DNA from: Bacillus sp. FJAT-27916
GTDB taxonomy: Bacteria > Bacillota > Bacilli > Bacillales > Pradoshiaceae
Reading direction: 5' to 3'
Assembly (NCBI RefSeq): GCF_001183965.1
Contig: NZ_LFZV01000001.1
Location: 2,524,296 to 2,588,295 of the forward strand
DNA: 64,000 nucleotides
Translations under genes and position numbers: made by a program
Shown: positions 26,544 to 35,253 of the stretch, one piece after another
Numbering within the stretch: the stretch's first letter is position 1
Layout: each line of letters begins with the position of its first letter
Notes under the pieces: generated by a model
What the model was told of the DNA's origin: nothing
What the model saw: only the letters and a program-made list of their open reading frames with translations
The model's database searches: none

Positions 26544-26576
26544 ATAAAAAGCCACCTGATTCGCACCAAGTGACTT
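26544..26576 (-). terminator. Intrinsic terminator of the tdh-kbl operon
   Basis: AAGCCACCTG (26549-26558) pairs with CAAGTGACTT (26567-26576) using two G-U pairs, followed by TTTTTAT on the minus strand. Confidence 0.75.
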
Positions 26577-26587
26577 CTATTAAAACG

Positions 26588-27766
26588 CTATTTTATTAGC
26601 TTCAATTCCTTTCCTGCTTGTTCAAATATGCGTAACGCTTCGGCCAATTCCTCACGCGTGTGTTCTGCTGTCACGATTGTTCGGACTCTCGCTTTCCCTT
26701 TCGCAACCGTTGGGAAGACAATCCCTTGTGCAAAAACCCCATACTCAAACAATCGATCGGACAGCTCGTATGCTGCCTTGTCATCTCCGACAATGACAGG
26801 TGTTATGGGTGTCATGCTGCTTCCTGTGTCGTAGCCAAGCTTATGAAGTCCCTCTTTAAAAAACCGTGTATTCTCCCATAGTTTATCAATCAGCTCAGGC
26901 TCAGACAGCAGCACATCAATTGCTGCTATATTCGCCATCGTCACTGCGGGCGGATGGGAGGTGCTGAAGAGGAAGGGACGGCCTTTATGAATTAAATAAT
27001 CAATCAAGGTCTTGGGGCCTGCCACATAGCCTCCAAGAACACCGATTGCCTTGCTTAGCGTACCGACCTGAATATGAACTCGACCGTCCAGCCCAAAATG
27101 ATTGACCGTTCCTCGTCCGTTCTTTCCTAAAACACCAGAGGCATGAGCATCATCAACCATCACAAGGGCGTCATATTTCTCCGCCAATTCTACAATAGCA
27201 GGAAGGGGAGCGATATTGCCATCCATGGAGAAGACACCATCCGTTACAATCAGGCGCCTCCGATAGGATTGTGTTTCCTTCAAGGCTACTTCAAGGCTCT
27301 CCATGTTGACGTGTGAATAAACCCGGCGGGCTGCCTTTGTCAAACGTATTCCGTCAATGATTGAGGCATGGTTTAACTCATCGGAAATGACAACATCCTT
27401 TTCTGTCAAAATAGCAGAAAGAACACCTTGATTCGTCGTAAAGCCCGATTGAAAGACTAATGCCGCTTCCGTATGCTTAAATTCAGCAAGCTTTCGCTCA
27501 AGCTCTCCATGCATATTGAATGTACCCGCAATCGTCCTTACCGATCCTGTACCTGCTCCATATGTCTTGACGGCTTCCAGTGCTGCCTCACGCAGCCTAG
27601 GATGAGCTGTTAAGCCCAGATAATTATTTGATGATAATTGAATAACCGATTTCCCATCAATTTGAACCTTCGACCCTTGAGCCGTTTCCAAATGCACGAG
27701 TGTGCGAAACACCCCTTTTTCCTTCATATCATCAAGCTCAGCCTGCAAATACTCAAAACCCTTCAT
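26588..27766 (-). CDS. kbl: Glycine C-acetyltransferase (2-amino-3-ketobutyrate CoA ligase)
   Basis: 392 residues. A PLP enzyme that splits 2-amino-3-oxobutyrate with CoA into glycine and acetyl-CoA, the second step of threonine catabolism. Family features are [33 protein letters not shown], the cofactor-binding [18 protein letters not shown] and the PLP lysine in [12 protein letters not shown]. It follows tdh by 40 nt and acts directly on its product. The ATG at 27766 has AGGAGG 8 nt upstream. Close relatives include KBL/BioF-type synthases; the tdh neighbour supports Kbl. Confidence 0.96.
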   Translation of the reverse strand: MKGFEYLQAELDDMKEKGVFRTLVHLETAQGSKVQIDGKSVIQLSSNNYLGLTAHPRLREAALEAVKTYGAGTGSVRTIAGTFNMHGELERKLAEFKHTEAALVFQSGFTTNQGVLSAILTEKDVVISDELNHASIIDGIRLTKAARRVYSHVNMESLEVALKETQSYRRRLIVTDGVFSMDGNIAPLPAIVELAEKYDALVMVDDAHASGVLGKNGRGTVNHFGLDGRVHIQVGTLSKAIGVLGGYVAGPKTLIDYLIHKGRPFLFSTSHPPAVTMANIAAIDVLLSEPELIDKLWENTRFFKEGLHKLGYDTGSSMTPITPVIVGDDKAAYELSDRLFEYGVFAQGIVFPTVAKGKARVRTIVTAEHTREELAEALRIFEQAGKELKLIK

Positions 27767-27806
27767 CCCCAATTCCTCCTCACTAATCATTTATCGTTAC
27801 CTTTCA

Positions 27807-28835
27807 TTATGGCAATAAGACTACCTTGCCGCACTGCCCTTTGATCATCAAATCAAAGCCTTTCTCAAACTCCTCGAGCGGAAATTGATGTGTAATGACC
27901 TTTCCAGCATCTACTAAGCCTGATTCCAATAACCGAGAGACTTGTTCCCATGTCTTAAACATCTGTCTTCCTGTAATACCTTGTACCGTCAACCCCTTAA
28001 ACACAATATCATCCGTAATATTAATAGAAACCGGCTTGACAGGAAGACTTAGAATAGAAACCCTTCCGCCATTTGTCGCCATCTTAAATCCTTGATTGAT
28101 GGCTTCTGGATGACCGCTCATTTCACAAACGACATCGACACCATATCCATCTGTCAACCGCTTCATTTGGTTTAAAACATCTTCCTTTGCAGAGTTAACG
28201 ACAGCACTCGCTCCCATGCCTTTGGCAAGCTCCAATCGATATTCATTCACATCAAGTGCAATCACCTTCGATGCACCAGCGGCTTTAGCTACTCCCACTG
28301 CCATAATGCCAATTGGTCCGCACCCGATGATGGCAACGCTCTTGCCGGTAACCTCTCCTGAGAGAACCGTATGAACGGCATTTCCCATCGGCTCTTGTAT
28401 TGAAGCCATGGCAGCCGGCATATCCTTCGGGTTTACCCATACATTCTTTGCCGGAAGGGCTACATATTCAGCAAAGCAGCCTTGTGTATCCACCCCAATA
28501 ATTTTTGTTTCCTGACAAATATGGAATTGCCCTGTCATGCATTGAGGACATCTCCCGCAAATAATATGGGTTTCTGCCGATACATTCTCCCCTATTTGGA
28601 TACCCGAAACAGCAGCCCCCACTTCCACAACTTCACCTGAGAATTCATGTCCGAACGCATAAGGGGGATTCACTCTGTTCTTGGCCCAGTCATCCCACGT
28701 ATAAATATGCACATCTGTTCCGCAAATGGAGGTGGCCTTCACTTTAATGAGCACCTCATCATCCTGGATTGATGGAATATCAATCATTGCTAATTCAGCA
28801 CCATAACCCCTTTTGGTTTTTACAATTGCCTTCAT
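27807..28835 (-). CDS. tdh: L-threonine 3-dehydrogenase
   Basis: 342 residues, a zinc-dependent medium-chain dehydrogenase. It oxidises L-threonine to 2-amino-3-oxobutyrate with NAD. Catalytic zinc ligands are in ICGTD and GHEFSGE; structural-zinc cysteines are in CGRCPQCMTGQFHIC; the NAD motif is GCGPIG. It forms an operon with kbl directly downstream. The start is taken at ATG 28835 (MKAIVKTKRG) with a modest GGATGGGA; an open extension of 16 codons upstream has no better site. Confidence 0.96.
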   Translation of the reverse strand: MKAIVKTKRGYGAELAMIDIPSIQDDEVLIKVKATSICGTDVHIYTWDDWAKNRVNPPYAFGHEFSGEVVEVGAAVSGIQIGENVSAETHIICGRCPQCMTGQFHICQETKIIGVDTQGCFAEYVALPAKNVWVNPKDMPAAMASIQEPMGNAVHTVLSGEVTGKSVAIIGCGPIGIMAVGVAKAAGASKVIALDVNEYRLELAKGMGASAVVNSAKEDVLNQMKRLTDGYGVDVVCEMSGHPEAINQGFKMATNGGRVSILSLPVKPVSINITDDIVFKGLTVQGITGRQMFKTWEQVSRLLESGLVDAGKVITHQFPLEEFEKGFDLMIKGQCGKVVLLP

Positions 28836-29032
28836 TTTCCCATCCAACTTGCATACACATCCTTTACGACAGCTCAATATCACAGAAATTTTAGAATAGT
28901 TACCATCTTTTGTAAAGGGCGTTTCCTCCCTGTATAGACAACTGCCTCTATGATGGATATTTTTTTATGATAATTTTTCCAGACATCTCCCTATACAGGG
29001 CAAATAATGATGCTTCTCTGCTTATTTCAAGG

Positions 29033-29074
29033 CAAAAAAAAGAACTGTCATGATCCATTTAGATCATGCAGTTC
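29033..29074 (-). terminator. Intrinsic terminator of the sortase pair
   Basis: GAACTGTCATGATC (29042-29055) pairs with GATCATGCAGTTC (29062-29074) with one bulged base, followed by eight T on the minus strand. Confidence 0.88.
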
Positions 29075-29075
29075 C

Positions 29076-29675
29076 TCATCTCTCTTCCTTATTGGCGATA
29101 ACAACAATCCTTCCCGCTCCATCACATGTGCTTGTGACAAGTGCCAGCTGCTCATTGATTTCATCGAGCAAATCCTCTTGTTCGTCCTTATCAATGATGC
29201 AAATATTTGTTACCTCATATATGTATGTTTGTTGAAAATCAATAATCTCAACCTGATCTTTCACCTCAAGCCTTGTCAGCTTATTAAATAACGGACCCGA
29301 ATCAGTCGTTCTAAATCCGGCAATCACGATATTGCCTCCTTCATTCGGATAGGCCGTCTCCACTAAATGCCCCACCGCATTCTGTAAGTCTTTCTGAAGG
29401 ACCCCCTCCACAATTGGAATTTCCAAGCCAAGCTTGTGAATAATCAATTGACCGATGATGTCTCCATCCTCATATGGCGGTTCTGTGATCTTATTCTTAT
29501 TATCGTTTTTCCCGCTCTGTTGATTCTCAGCACTGCTGGAAATCTGACCTTCCTCCACTTCATAGACCTCCTGTGCTAAGTACCTATCCCTTATAACATT
29601 TACCAAAGGAGATAACAAAAGATACAGCCCTATAAAAGACAGCAGTAAAATCACTATTCTTTTGTTTGTCATCAT
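29076..29675 (-). CDS. Class D-like sortase lacking the catalytic histidine
   Basis: 199 residues: an N-terminal membrane helix (about 5-25), a charged linker, and a sortase beta-barrel (about 72-199) with GQLIIHKLGLEIPIVEG and NAVGHLVETAYPNEGGN. The catalytic Cys184 (TSTC) and Arg189 (GRIVVIA) are present. The catalytic His, expected in AGHR, is Phe121 (IAGFRTT). Sortases use His-Cys-Arg for transpeptidation onto the cell wall, so this protein may be inactive or use another base. The codon read is TTT, two changes from His. Start at ATG 29675 with AGGAGGGG. It lies one base after a small secreted-protein gene. Confidence 0.85.
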   Translation of the reverse strand: MMTNKRIVILLLSFIGLYLLLSPLVNVIRDRYLAQEVYEVEEGQISSSAENQQSGKNDNKNKITEPPYEDGDIIGQLIIHKLGLEIPIVEGVLQKDLQNAVGHLVETAYPNEGGNIVIAGFRTTDSGPLFNKLTRLEVKDQVEIIDFQQTYIYEVTNICIIDKDEQEDLLDEINEQLALVTSTCDGAGRIVVIANKEER

Positions 29676-29676
29676 G

Positions 29677-29940
29677 TCAATCCCCTCCTGAGCTGTACAG
29701 AAGCCACGCAAGCAATAAACAAATGGCACCGGTAAATTGCCTAATATACGGCTTATCAAAGCCCAGGATGGAAAAAAGACCAAACAGGCTATCTTCCTGT
29801 AATTCCCCTTCGTCAATTTCATTCCAGTAAAAACTTATCTTTGCCTCGGCATTTGAATGATAAGAATCCCCGTTATTAATAATCAAGACGGATACAGATA
29901 GAAACATGGCTGCAGTAAAAATCATTGCTGTCTTATTCAT
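29677..29940 (-). CDS. Small exported protein paired with the sortase-like gene
   Basis: 87 residues. An N-terminal signal or anchor helix (about 5-22), a short acidic middle (EIDEGELQEDS) and a second hydrophobic segment near the C-terminus (about 63-82), ending LYSSGGD. There is no LPXTG-type motif and no basic tail, so it is not a standard sorting substrate. Its stop is one base from the sortase ATG, so the two are co-expressed. The ATG at 29940 has AAGGCAG 7 nt upstream. Function unknown. Confidence 0.72.
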   Translation of the reverse strand: MNKTAMIFTAAMFLSVSVLIINNGDSYHSNAEAKISFYWNEIDEGELQEDSLFGLFSILGFDKPYIRQFTGAICLLLAWLLYSSGGD

Positions 29941-30090
29941 ACAGATTCTGCCTTTCATACGACATTCATAAAAAAGTATATTTATACTCTATTTCCCCTG
30001 AAGCAATGGTACAAACAGCTAAAATTATCCCTCTCTTGGCAATCACTGTATAATCCCTGCTTATGAAAGATTCGCAGGAACAGGAAAAGC

Positions 30091-30132
30091 ATAATAAAAG
30101 GCAGGAGCGCCCTGGATTATCGCGTTCCTGCC
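30091..30132 (-). terminator. Intrinsic terminator of korAB
   Basis: GGCAGGAGCGC (30100-30110) pairs with GCGTTCCTGCC (30122-30132, one G-U pair), followed by TTTTATT on the minus strand. Confidence 0.85.
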
Positions 30133-30166
30133 TAATATATATTGATGAAGAAAGATTAGGATTCCA

Positions 30167-31033
30167 TTACATGAATTCCGCGGTTAGGCGATCAAAATCA
30201 TCCTGTGTTAAGGTTAAATTTGCTTCGGATAATGGTTCTTCTGAATAGCCGGATACCAATTCCTGATAAGATGGCTGTTCAGTATTTTGATAGATTAAGC
30301 CCGTCACGAGCCCATCATGCTGCATTAATGTCTGCATGGCCATTTCCTTATTATGAGGGTCATAACCTTCAATTGTGCTTAACTTTGTTAAATTCTCCTT
30401 AAACCAATCATACGTATTGATTTTGTTATACGTGACACAAGGACTGAACACATTAATCAAGGAGAATCCCTTATGACGGATTCCGGCCTCTATCAGTGCA
30501 GTTAAGTCCTTCAAATCACTGGAGAAGCTTTGCGCAACAAAGGTTGCTCCAACTGACAGAGCCATTTCCATCGGTGAGATGGCTTGTTCAATGGAGCCTG
30601 ACGGTGTTGATTTTGTCTTAAAGCCGGCAGCGGACCGCGGGGATGTTTGTCCCTTTGTTAATCCATAGATTTGGTTATCCATGACGATATAGGTAATATC
30701 AATATTTCGCCGTATAGCATGGACCGTGTGCCCCATTCCAATGGCGAAGCCGTCCCCATCCCCGCCTGAGGCAAGAACGGTCAATTCACGGTTTGCCATC
30801 TTGACCCCTTGTGCTATAGGGAGGGATCTGCCGTGAATGCTATGAAATCCATAGGACTGAATATAACCTGAAATACGGCCTGAACAGCCAATCCCTGAAA
30901 TAACGGCTAATTGATCCGGTTCAAGGCCAACATTAGCTGCAGCCCTCTGAATAGATGCCTGAACAGAGAAATCTCCACAGCCAGGGCACCAGTTTGGTTT
31001 GACATTATTGCGAAAATCCTTGAATGTAGCCAA
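30167..31033 (-). CDS. korB: 2-oxoacid:ferredoxin oxidoreductase, beta subunit
   Basis: 288 residues. It binds thiamine diphosphate and a [4Fe-4S] cluster. WCPGCG (Cys16, Cys19), a Cys in GIGCSGR and a late Cys in VFSPCVTYN supply cluster ligands; GGDGDGFAIGMGH with DNQIYGLTKGQ forms the thiamine-Mg site. With the alpha subunit it converts a 2-oxoacid (probably 2-oxoglutarate) and CoA to the acyl-CoA, reducing ferredoxin. It abuts korA with no gap. The two-subunit Bacillus type lacks separate gamma and delta chains. Confidence 0.94.
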   Translation of the reverse strand: MATFKDFRNNVKPNWCPGCGDFSVQASIQRAAANVGLEPDQLAVISGIGCSGRISGYIQSYGFHSIHGRSLPIAQGVKMANRELTVLASGGDGDGFAIGMGHTVHAIRRNIDITYIVMDNQIYGLTKGQTSPRSAAGFKTKSTPSGSIEQAISPMEMALSVGATFVAQSFSSDLKDLTALIEAGIRHKGFSLINVFSPCVTYNKINTYDWFKENLTKLSTIEGYDPHNKEMAMQTLMQHDGLVTGLIYQNTEQPSYQELVSGYSEEPLSEANLTLTQDDFDRLTAEFM

Positions 31034-32770
31034 TTAAACCAGCTCCTTGCATGTAAAATATACTTCATTCGGCAAGAAAGGATTGCCATCATATTTCAAT
31101 ACCTTCGTCATTTTATGAGCATGGCCGACATTCATCTTCATCAGATTAGTCAATTGGCCTGTTGCGTTATTTTCGACGACAACGACTCTTTTCGCTTTCT
31201 CAATATGCGGCAGAATCTCCGAGCTTGGAAACGGGTGAATGAGCCTGACATGGACATGATTAACCTTCACGCCATCAGCCTCAAGGCGCTCCATCACTTC
31301 CTCAATCACTCCCCTTGTTGAGTTAAACCCAACGAAAAGAAAATCTGCCTCTTCATGCGGAGCATGGACATGAAGGGGGTTCTTGAAATGGACGGATTCA
31401 ATCTTCCTCATACGCTTATCCATTTGAGCTACACGGTTAGAAGCTACCTCAGATGGCTTTCCAGTCTCATCATGCTCTACGCCTGTCACATGGTGAATCC
31501 CATTCTTCATACCTGGCAATGTTCGTGGAGATATGCCGTCTTCTGTCACTTCATATCGTTTGAAATAGGACTTATCTGTTATCTCCGGCAACTCATCTTG
31601 TATCAATTTACCGCGTCTGACCTCAACCCGGCTGAAATCAAGCGGTTCAACAGTCTGCTTGCCTAAAGACAGCTGCAAATCGGATAAGACGATGACAGGG
31701 CATTGGTATTCCTCTGCCAAATTAAAAGCCTCTACGGTATCATAGAAGGCCTCCTGAACGGTGCTTGGCGCTACGACAATCTTTGGAATCTCTCCATGGG
31801 TGCCATAGATCATGGCCATCAAATCGGATTGTTCCTGTTTCGTCGGCATTCCGGTAGAAGGGCCTCCCCTTTGCGTATCAACAATGACTAACGGTGTTTC
31901 GGTAATTCCGGACAGACCGATGGCCTCCATCATGAGTGAAAGGCCTGGACCCGCAGATGCGGTCAAGCTGCGGACTCCTGCATAGTTGGCGCCAATAGCC
32001 ATCGTACAAGCGGCAATTTCATCCTCAGTCTGGATGACCGTGCCGCCGAACTTTGGTAAATGTTTAATTAAATATTCCATAATTTCGGATGCCGGCGTGA
32101 TTGGGTAGGCCGCCATAAAGCGCGCTCCTCCTGCAAGAGCACCCATTGCTATCGCATCATTGCCAATCATGAACAAACGCTTCTGGCCATCTGCTTCCGC
32201 TAATTGCAGCACACCTGCCTTGTCGCCCATCTTCTCAATCATATGGTCATAGCCTGCCTTGACAGCATTTAAGTTCTTCTCGACAATCTGTGGTCCTTTA
32301 CGGCCGAAAATCTCATCAATTACCTCAGTGAAGACGCCAATATTCAGGCCTAGCACAGCGCTGGACGCTCCGATAGCCACCATATTCTTCATCAAGGATG
32401 TCCCTAAATCCTGGGCGATTTCCGTAAAAGGAACCGCATATAACACGGCATTTGTATCCGCCGGTGCCACAGGACCAAATTTAGCATCCGCTAATATGAT
32501 CCCATTGCTATGTAATTCCTTATAGTTAACATCTATTGTTTCTTGATCAAATGCAACCAGAACATCTAAATCATCTGCAATGGAGCGTATTTCTTTCGTA
32601 CTGACCCTGATCTTATTATTCGTATGACCGCCCTTGATTCGAGAAGAAAAATGACGGTACCCGTATAAATAATAGCCTAGCCGATTTAAAGCAATCGAAA
32701 ATATTTCTCCTGTACTTTCTATGCCCTCGCCTTGCTGCCCTCCAACTTTCCATGAAAGTTGATCGATCAT
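31034..32770 (-). CDS. korA: 2-oxoacid:ferredoxin oxidoreductase, alpha subunit (gamma-alpha fusion)
   Basis: 578 residues. The N-terminal part (about 1-180, WKVGGQQGEGIESTGEIFS, RIKGGHTNN) is the gamma domain, fused to the alpha domain (about 195-570) with NDAIAMGALAGGARFMAAYPITPASEIMEYL, TASAGPGLSLMMEAIG and RGGPSTGMPTKQEQSDL. It acts with korB. In several Bacillus genomes korAB lie between spoVS and miaB, as here. The substrate is likely 2-oxoglutarate or another 2-oxoacid; sequence alone cannot decide. Confidence 0.94.
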   Translation of the reverse strand: MIDQLSWKVGGQQGEGIESTGEIFSIALNRLGYYLYGYRHFSSRIKGGHTNNKIRVSTKEIRSIADDLDVLVAFDQETIDVNYKELHSNGIILADAKFGPVAPADTNAVLYAVPFTEIAQDLGTSLMKNMVAIGASSAVLGLNIGVFTEVIDEIFGRKGPQIVEKNLNAVKAGYDHMIEKMGDKAGVLQLAEADGQKRLFMIGNDAIAMGALAGGARFMAAYPITPASEIMEYLIKHLPKFGGTVIQTEDEIAACTMAIGANYAGVRSLTASAGPGLSLMMEAIGLSGITETPLVIVDTQRGGPSTGMPTKQEQSDLMAMIYGTHGEIPKIVVAPSTVQEAFYDTVEAFNLAEEYQCPVIVLSDLQLSLGKQTVEPLDFSRVEVRRGKLIQDELPEITDKSYFKRYEVTEDGISPRTLPGMKNGIHHVTGVEHDETGKPSEVASNRVAQMDKRMRKIESVHFKNPLHVHAPHEEADFLFVGFNSTRGVIEEVMERLEADGVKVNHVHVRLIHPFPSSEILPHIEKAKRVVVVENNATGQLTNLMKMNVGHAHKMTKVLKYDGNPFLPNEVYFTCKELV

Positions 32771-32939
32771 TTGCCCTACACCCCTTCTATTCCATCAGAA
32801 ATACGTACATGAAATCTCTTATGAATATACTTCCAAATCTATCAAAAGAAACCATCTAAACGTATTTAATATTAAGGGCAGACCATAAAAAGCGCAACCC
32901 TTTTCAGACAATTTGTCAAAAAATTATAAAAATATAACC

Positions 32940-33854
32940 TCAAAAGCGGTTCGTGAAATTCTTATACAAGAAACCTTGTACATCTTCCTCAGCGTAATGT
33001 CTCAGCAATTCATTGATCAAGTTTTCATAGGACTCTATTCTTTCCAAGCCAATAACCGTATTATCAATCCCATCAAAGTCAGATCCAAAACCAATATGCT
33101 TGACCCCTCCAAGTGAGCATATATGCTCTACATGCTGAATCACATCAGAAATACGCGCGTTCGGTCTATTTGTAAGGAATTCTGGGACAAACGTAATTCC
33201 AATTGGACTCCCGTGGTGAATAAGCGCTTGAATTTGTTCATCCGTCAGGTTTCGAGGATGAGGTCTAATGGATTGACAATTAGAATGAGAGGCAATGATT
33301 TTGTTATGAAGTGTAAGGCAATCCCAAAAACCCGCTTCTGAAAGATGGGATACATCACACCAGCAGTTTCTTTCGCTTAGAAGCGAAACAGCTTGCTTCC
33401 CGAGTCTTGTCAGCCCTCCGTTTCGCTCTTCTAGTACTCCGTCAGCAAGAGCGTTAGCATGATTCCACGTCAACCCGACAGAGCGGACTCCTAGTCTAAG
33501 GAGCGTTCGTAAACGCAATAGATCCTGCTCAATACAATCACAGCCCTCAAGAGCCAAAACAGCTCCTATCTCTCCGTTTTTCAAGGAGAAAAGATCCTCT
33601 TCTTGCTGAATAAACGTCAAGCCCGCTCCCTTTATGATTCGCTCAAAAAAAAGCTCAATCATCGTTAAAGCCGCTTCAAACCGCATGGAAGGATGAATCG
33701 CTTCTGGTACATAAATGGCAAAGACCTGCACTTTTATTCCAGCCTTCACCATCCCGGCCTTTGTTACCTGCAAGGAAGAAGCTTGAATAAAATCAATCTT
33801 TGGTTCCAGCAGCGTTTTCATTAAAACATCACAATGAGCATCAAATATCTTCAT
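32940..33854 (-). CDS. Membrane dipeptidase (peptidase M19 family)
   Basis: 304 residues, a metal-dependent TIM-barrel peptidase. Zinc ligands are seen in FDAHCD, the bridging Glu in LALEGCD, and histidines in WCDVSHLSEAG and IASHSNCQ, plus a late GSDFDG aspartate. The family hydrolyses dipeptides, including D-residue-containing ones. Despite the family name there is no membrane helix or signal peptide, so it is cytoplasmic. AGGAGGG precedes the ATG. In several Bacillus genomes it also stands between spoVS and korA. Confidence 0.93.
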   Translation of the reverse strand: MKIFDAHCDVLMKTLLEPKIDFIQASSLQVTKAGMVKAGIKVQVFAIYVPEAIHPSMRFEAALTMIELFFERIIKGAGLTFIQQEEDLFSLKNGEIGAVLALEGCDCIEQDLLRLRTLLRLGVRSVGLTWNHANALADGVLEERNGGLTRLGKQAVSLLSERNCWCDVSHLSEAGFWDCLTLHNKIIASHSNCQSIRPHPRNLTDEQIQALIHHGSPIGITFVPEFLTNRPNARISDVIQHVEHICSLGGVKHIGFGSDFDGIDNTVIGLERIESYENLINELLRHYAEEDVQGFLYKNFTNRF

Positions 33855-33876
33855 CCCCGGACCCTCCTAAAAAGCA

Positions 33877-33937
33877 ACAAAAAAGAGCATCCCCTTATGA
33901 AGTCGATATCCTAAACATCACTTCATGAGTCCGCTCT
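33877..33937 (-). terminator. Intrinsic terminator of spoVS
   Basis: A branched stem: AGAGC (33884-33888) with GCTCT (33933-33937) outside, and ATGAAGT/ACTTCAT (33897-33903/33920-33926) inside, followed by six T on the minus strand. Confidence 0.7.
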
Positions 33938-33946
33938 ATCCATTGC

Positions 33947-34207
33947 TTACCTGGGCTCAATAATCAATTTTATCGCTGTTCGTTCCTCGCCATCGATCAA
34001 AATATCTGTGAATGCTGGAATACAAATCAAATCAACGCCGCTTGGCGCGACAAACCCCCTTGCAATCGCCACTGCCTTTACTGCCTGATTGAGAGCTCCA
34101 GCTCCTATTGCCTGGATTTCTGCTGCACCTCTTTCACGCAATACACCTGCCAGTGCTCCGGCAACAGAATTTGGATTCGATTTCGCTGATACTTTTAATA
34201 TTTCCAT
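33947..34207 (-). CDS. spoVS: Stage V sporulation protein S
   Basis: 86 residues, the exact B. subtilis length, starting MEILKVSAKSNPNSVAGALA. It is an Alba-fold protein needed for spore coat assembly and core dehydration. It ends just before a terminator and starts with GGAGGA upstream. In B. subtilis spoVS is controlled by sigma-H; a weak sigma-H-like promoter is listed upstream. Confidence 0.97.
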   Translation of the reverse strand: MEILKVSAKSNPNSVAGALAGVLRERGAAEIQAIGAGALNQAVKAVAIARGFVAPSGVDLICIPAFTDILIDGEERTAIKLIIEPR

Positions 34208-34270
34208 TTCTGGTCCTCCTCATCTTATTCCAATACATGTCCCCTGGTGGAATTGCATTTTCTGTTAACT

Positions 34271-34299
34271 ATATTCAAAGGGCGGATGAGTTATGCCAT
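34271..34299 (-). promoter_or_regulatory. Weak candidate sigma-H promoter for spoVS
   Basis: On the minus strand ATGGCATAA (-35, 34291-34299), 11 nt and TTTGAATAT (-10, 34271-34279). Compared with RNAGGANWW and RNNGAATWW it has three mismatches, but spacing and gene fit. Confidence 0.3.
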
Positions 34300-34301
34300 A
34301 C

Positions 34302-34330
34302 AAAAAGGACCGGCCATAAATAGCCGGTCC
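34302..34330 (-). terminator. Intrinsic terminator of ymdB
   Basis: GGACCGGC (34307-34314) pairs with GCCGGTCC (34323-34330), 8-nt loop, followed by five T on the minus strand. Confidence 0.87.
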
Positions 34331-34342
34331 CCCAATGCTTGA

Positions 34343-35140
34343 TTAATAGAAGAATGGATGGTCCTCATTGATTAAGATTCTTTCTGTTTTAACTGCCTTG
34401 CCTGTTTTTGGGTCTAAATCAATAATGACCCCGCTCAAGATGGCACGGCCGTCTTTTGGCACTTCAAAACGCACTGGCATAGACGTGAGGAACTTTTTAA
34501 TAACCGCTTCTCTTTCCATCCCTAAAATACCATCATACGGACCTGTCATCCCGACGTCTGACATGTAAGCTGTACCATTTGGCAGAATGCGATTATCCGC
34601 TGTCTGTACATGTGTATGGGTTCCTACAACCGCAGATACCCGGCCGTCTAAATACCAGCCCATTGCCTGCTTTTCACTTGTGGCTTCCGCATGGACGTCA
34701 ACAAAAATAAATGGCGTGCGCTTTGCCGCCTCGTCCACTAGTTTATCAGCGGCCAAAAACGGATCATCCAATGCCGGCATAAACGTTCTCCCCTGAACAC
34801 TGATGACGGCCAATTCATATTGATTCATCTTAATGAATTTAAGTCCTGACCCAGGTGTTCCTTCTGGGAAATTCGCTGGGCGAACTAAGTATTTCGCCTC
34901 ACCGATAAATTCAAAGATATCTCGGTTATCCCAAGAATGATTGCCAAGTGTGATCATATTTGCACCATACTCGAGTAATTCCTTGTATATCTTCTCTGTG
35001 ATTCCCCGACCTGCTGCTGCGTTCTCACCATTGATAATGACAAATTGCGGACGGTATTTATCCTTCAGTTTTCCAAGATATTCTTTTACCATATTTCTAC
35101 CCGGCGAACCGACAACATCGCCGATAAATAATAACCTCAT
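34343..35140 (-). CDS. ymdB: YmdB-type metallophosphoesterase
   Basis: 265 residues. A calcineurin-like phosphoesterase of the YmdB family with LFIGDVVGSPGR (metal ligand Asp), INGENAAAGRG, TLGNHSWD and GTHTHVQTAD. In B. subtilis it hydrolyses 2',3'-cyclic nucleotides and influences biofilm and late adaptive behaviour. It lies 110 nt after rny; in B. subtilis the two are also neighbours. The ATG at 35140 gives the family length; a longer frame begins 15 codons upstream without a good site. Confidence 0.95.
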   Translation of the reverse strand: MRLLFIGDVVGSPGRNMVKEYLGKLKDKYRPQFVIINGENAAAGRGITEKIYKELLEYGANMITLGNHSWDNRDIFEFIGEAKYLVRPANFPEGTPGSGLKFIKMNQYELAVISVQGRTFMPALDDPFLAADKLVDEAAKRTPFIFVDVHAEATSEKQAMGWYLDGRVSAVVGTHTHVQTADNRILPNGTAYMSDVGMTGPYDGILGMEREAVIKKFLTSMPVRFEVPKDGRAILSGVIIDLDPKTGKAVKTERILINEDHPFFY

Positions 35141-35221
35141 TTGCTTGAATTCCTTTCTTAACCTCGGTTGCTTTAGCTCTAGCATCTCACAAAAGACAAA
35201 GCTTAGCCTAAGGGATTATTC

Positions 35222-35253
35222 AAAAAAATAAAGCGGTGAAAATCACCGCTTTA
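35222..35253 (-). terminator. Intrinsic terminator of rny
   Basis: An 11-bp perfect stem with a 3-nt loop (TAAAGCGGTGA 35229-35239, TCACCGCTTTA 35243-35253) includes the rny stop codon and is followed by seven T on the minus strand. Confidence 0.9.
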
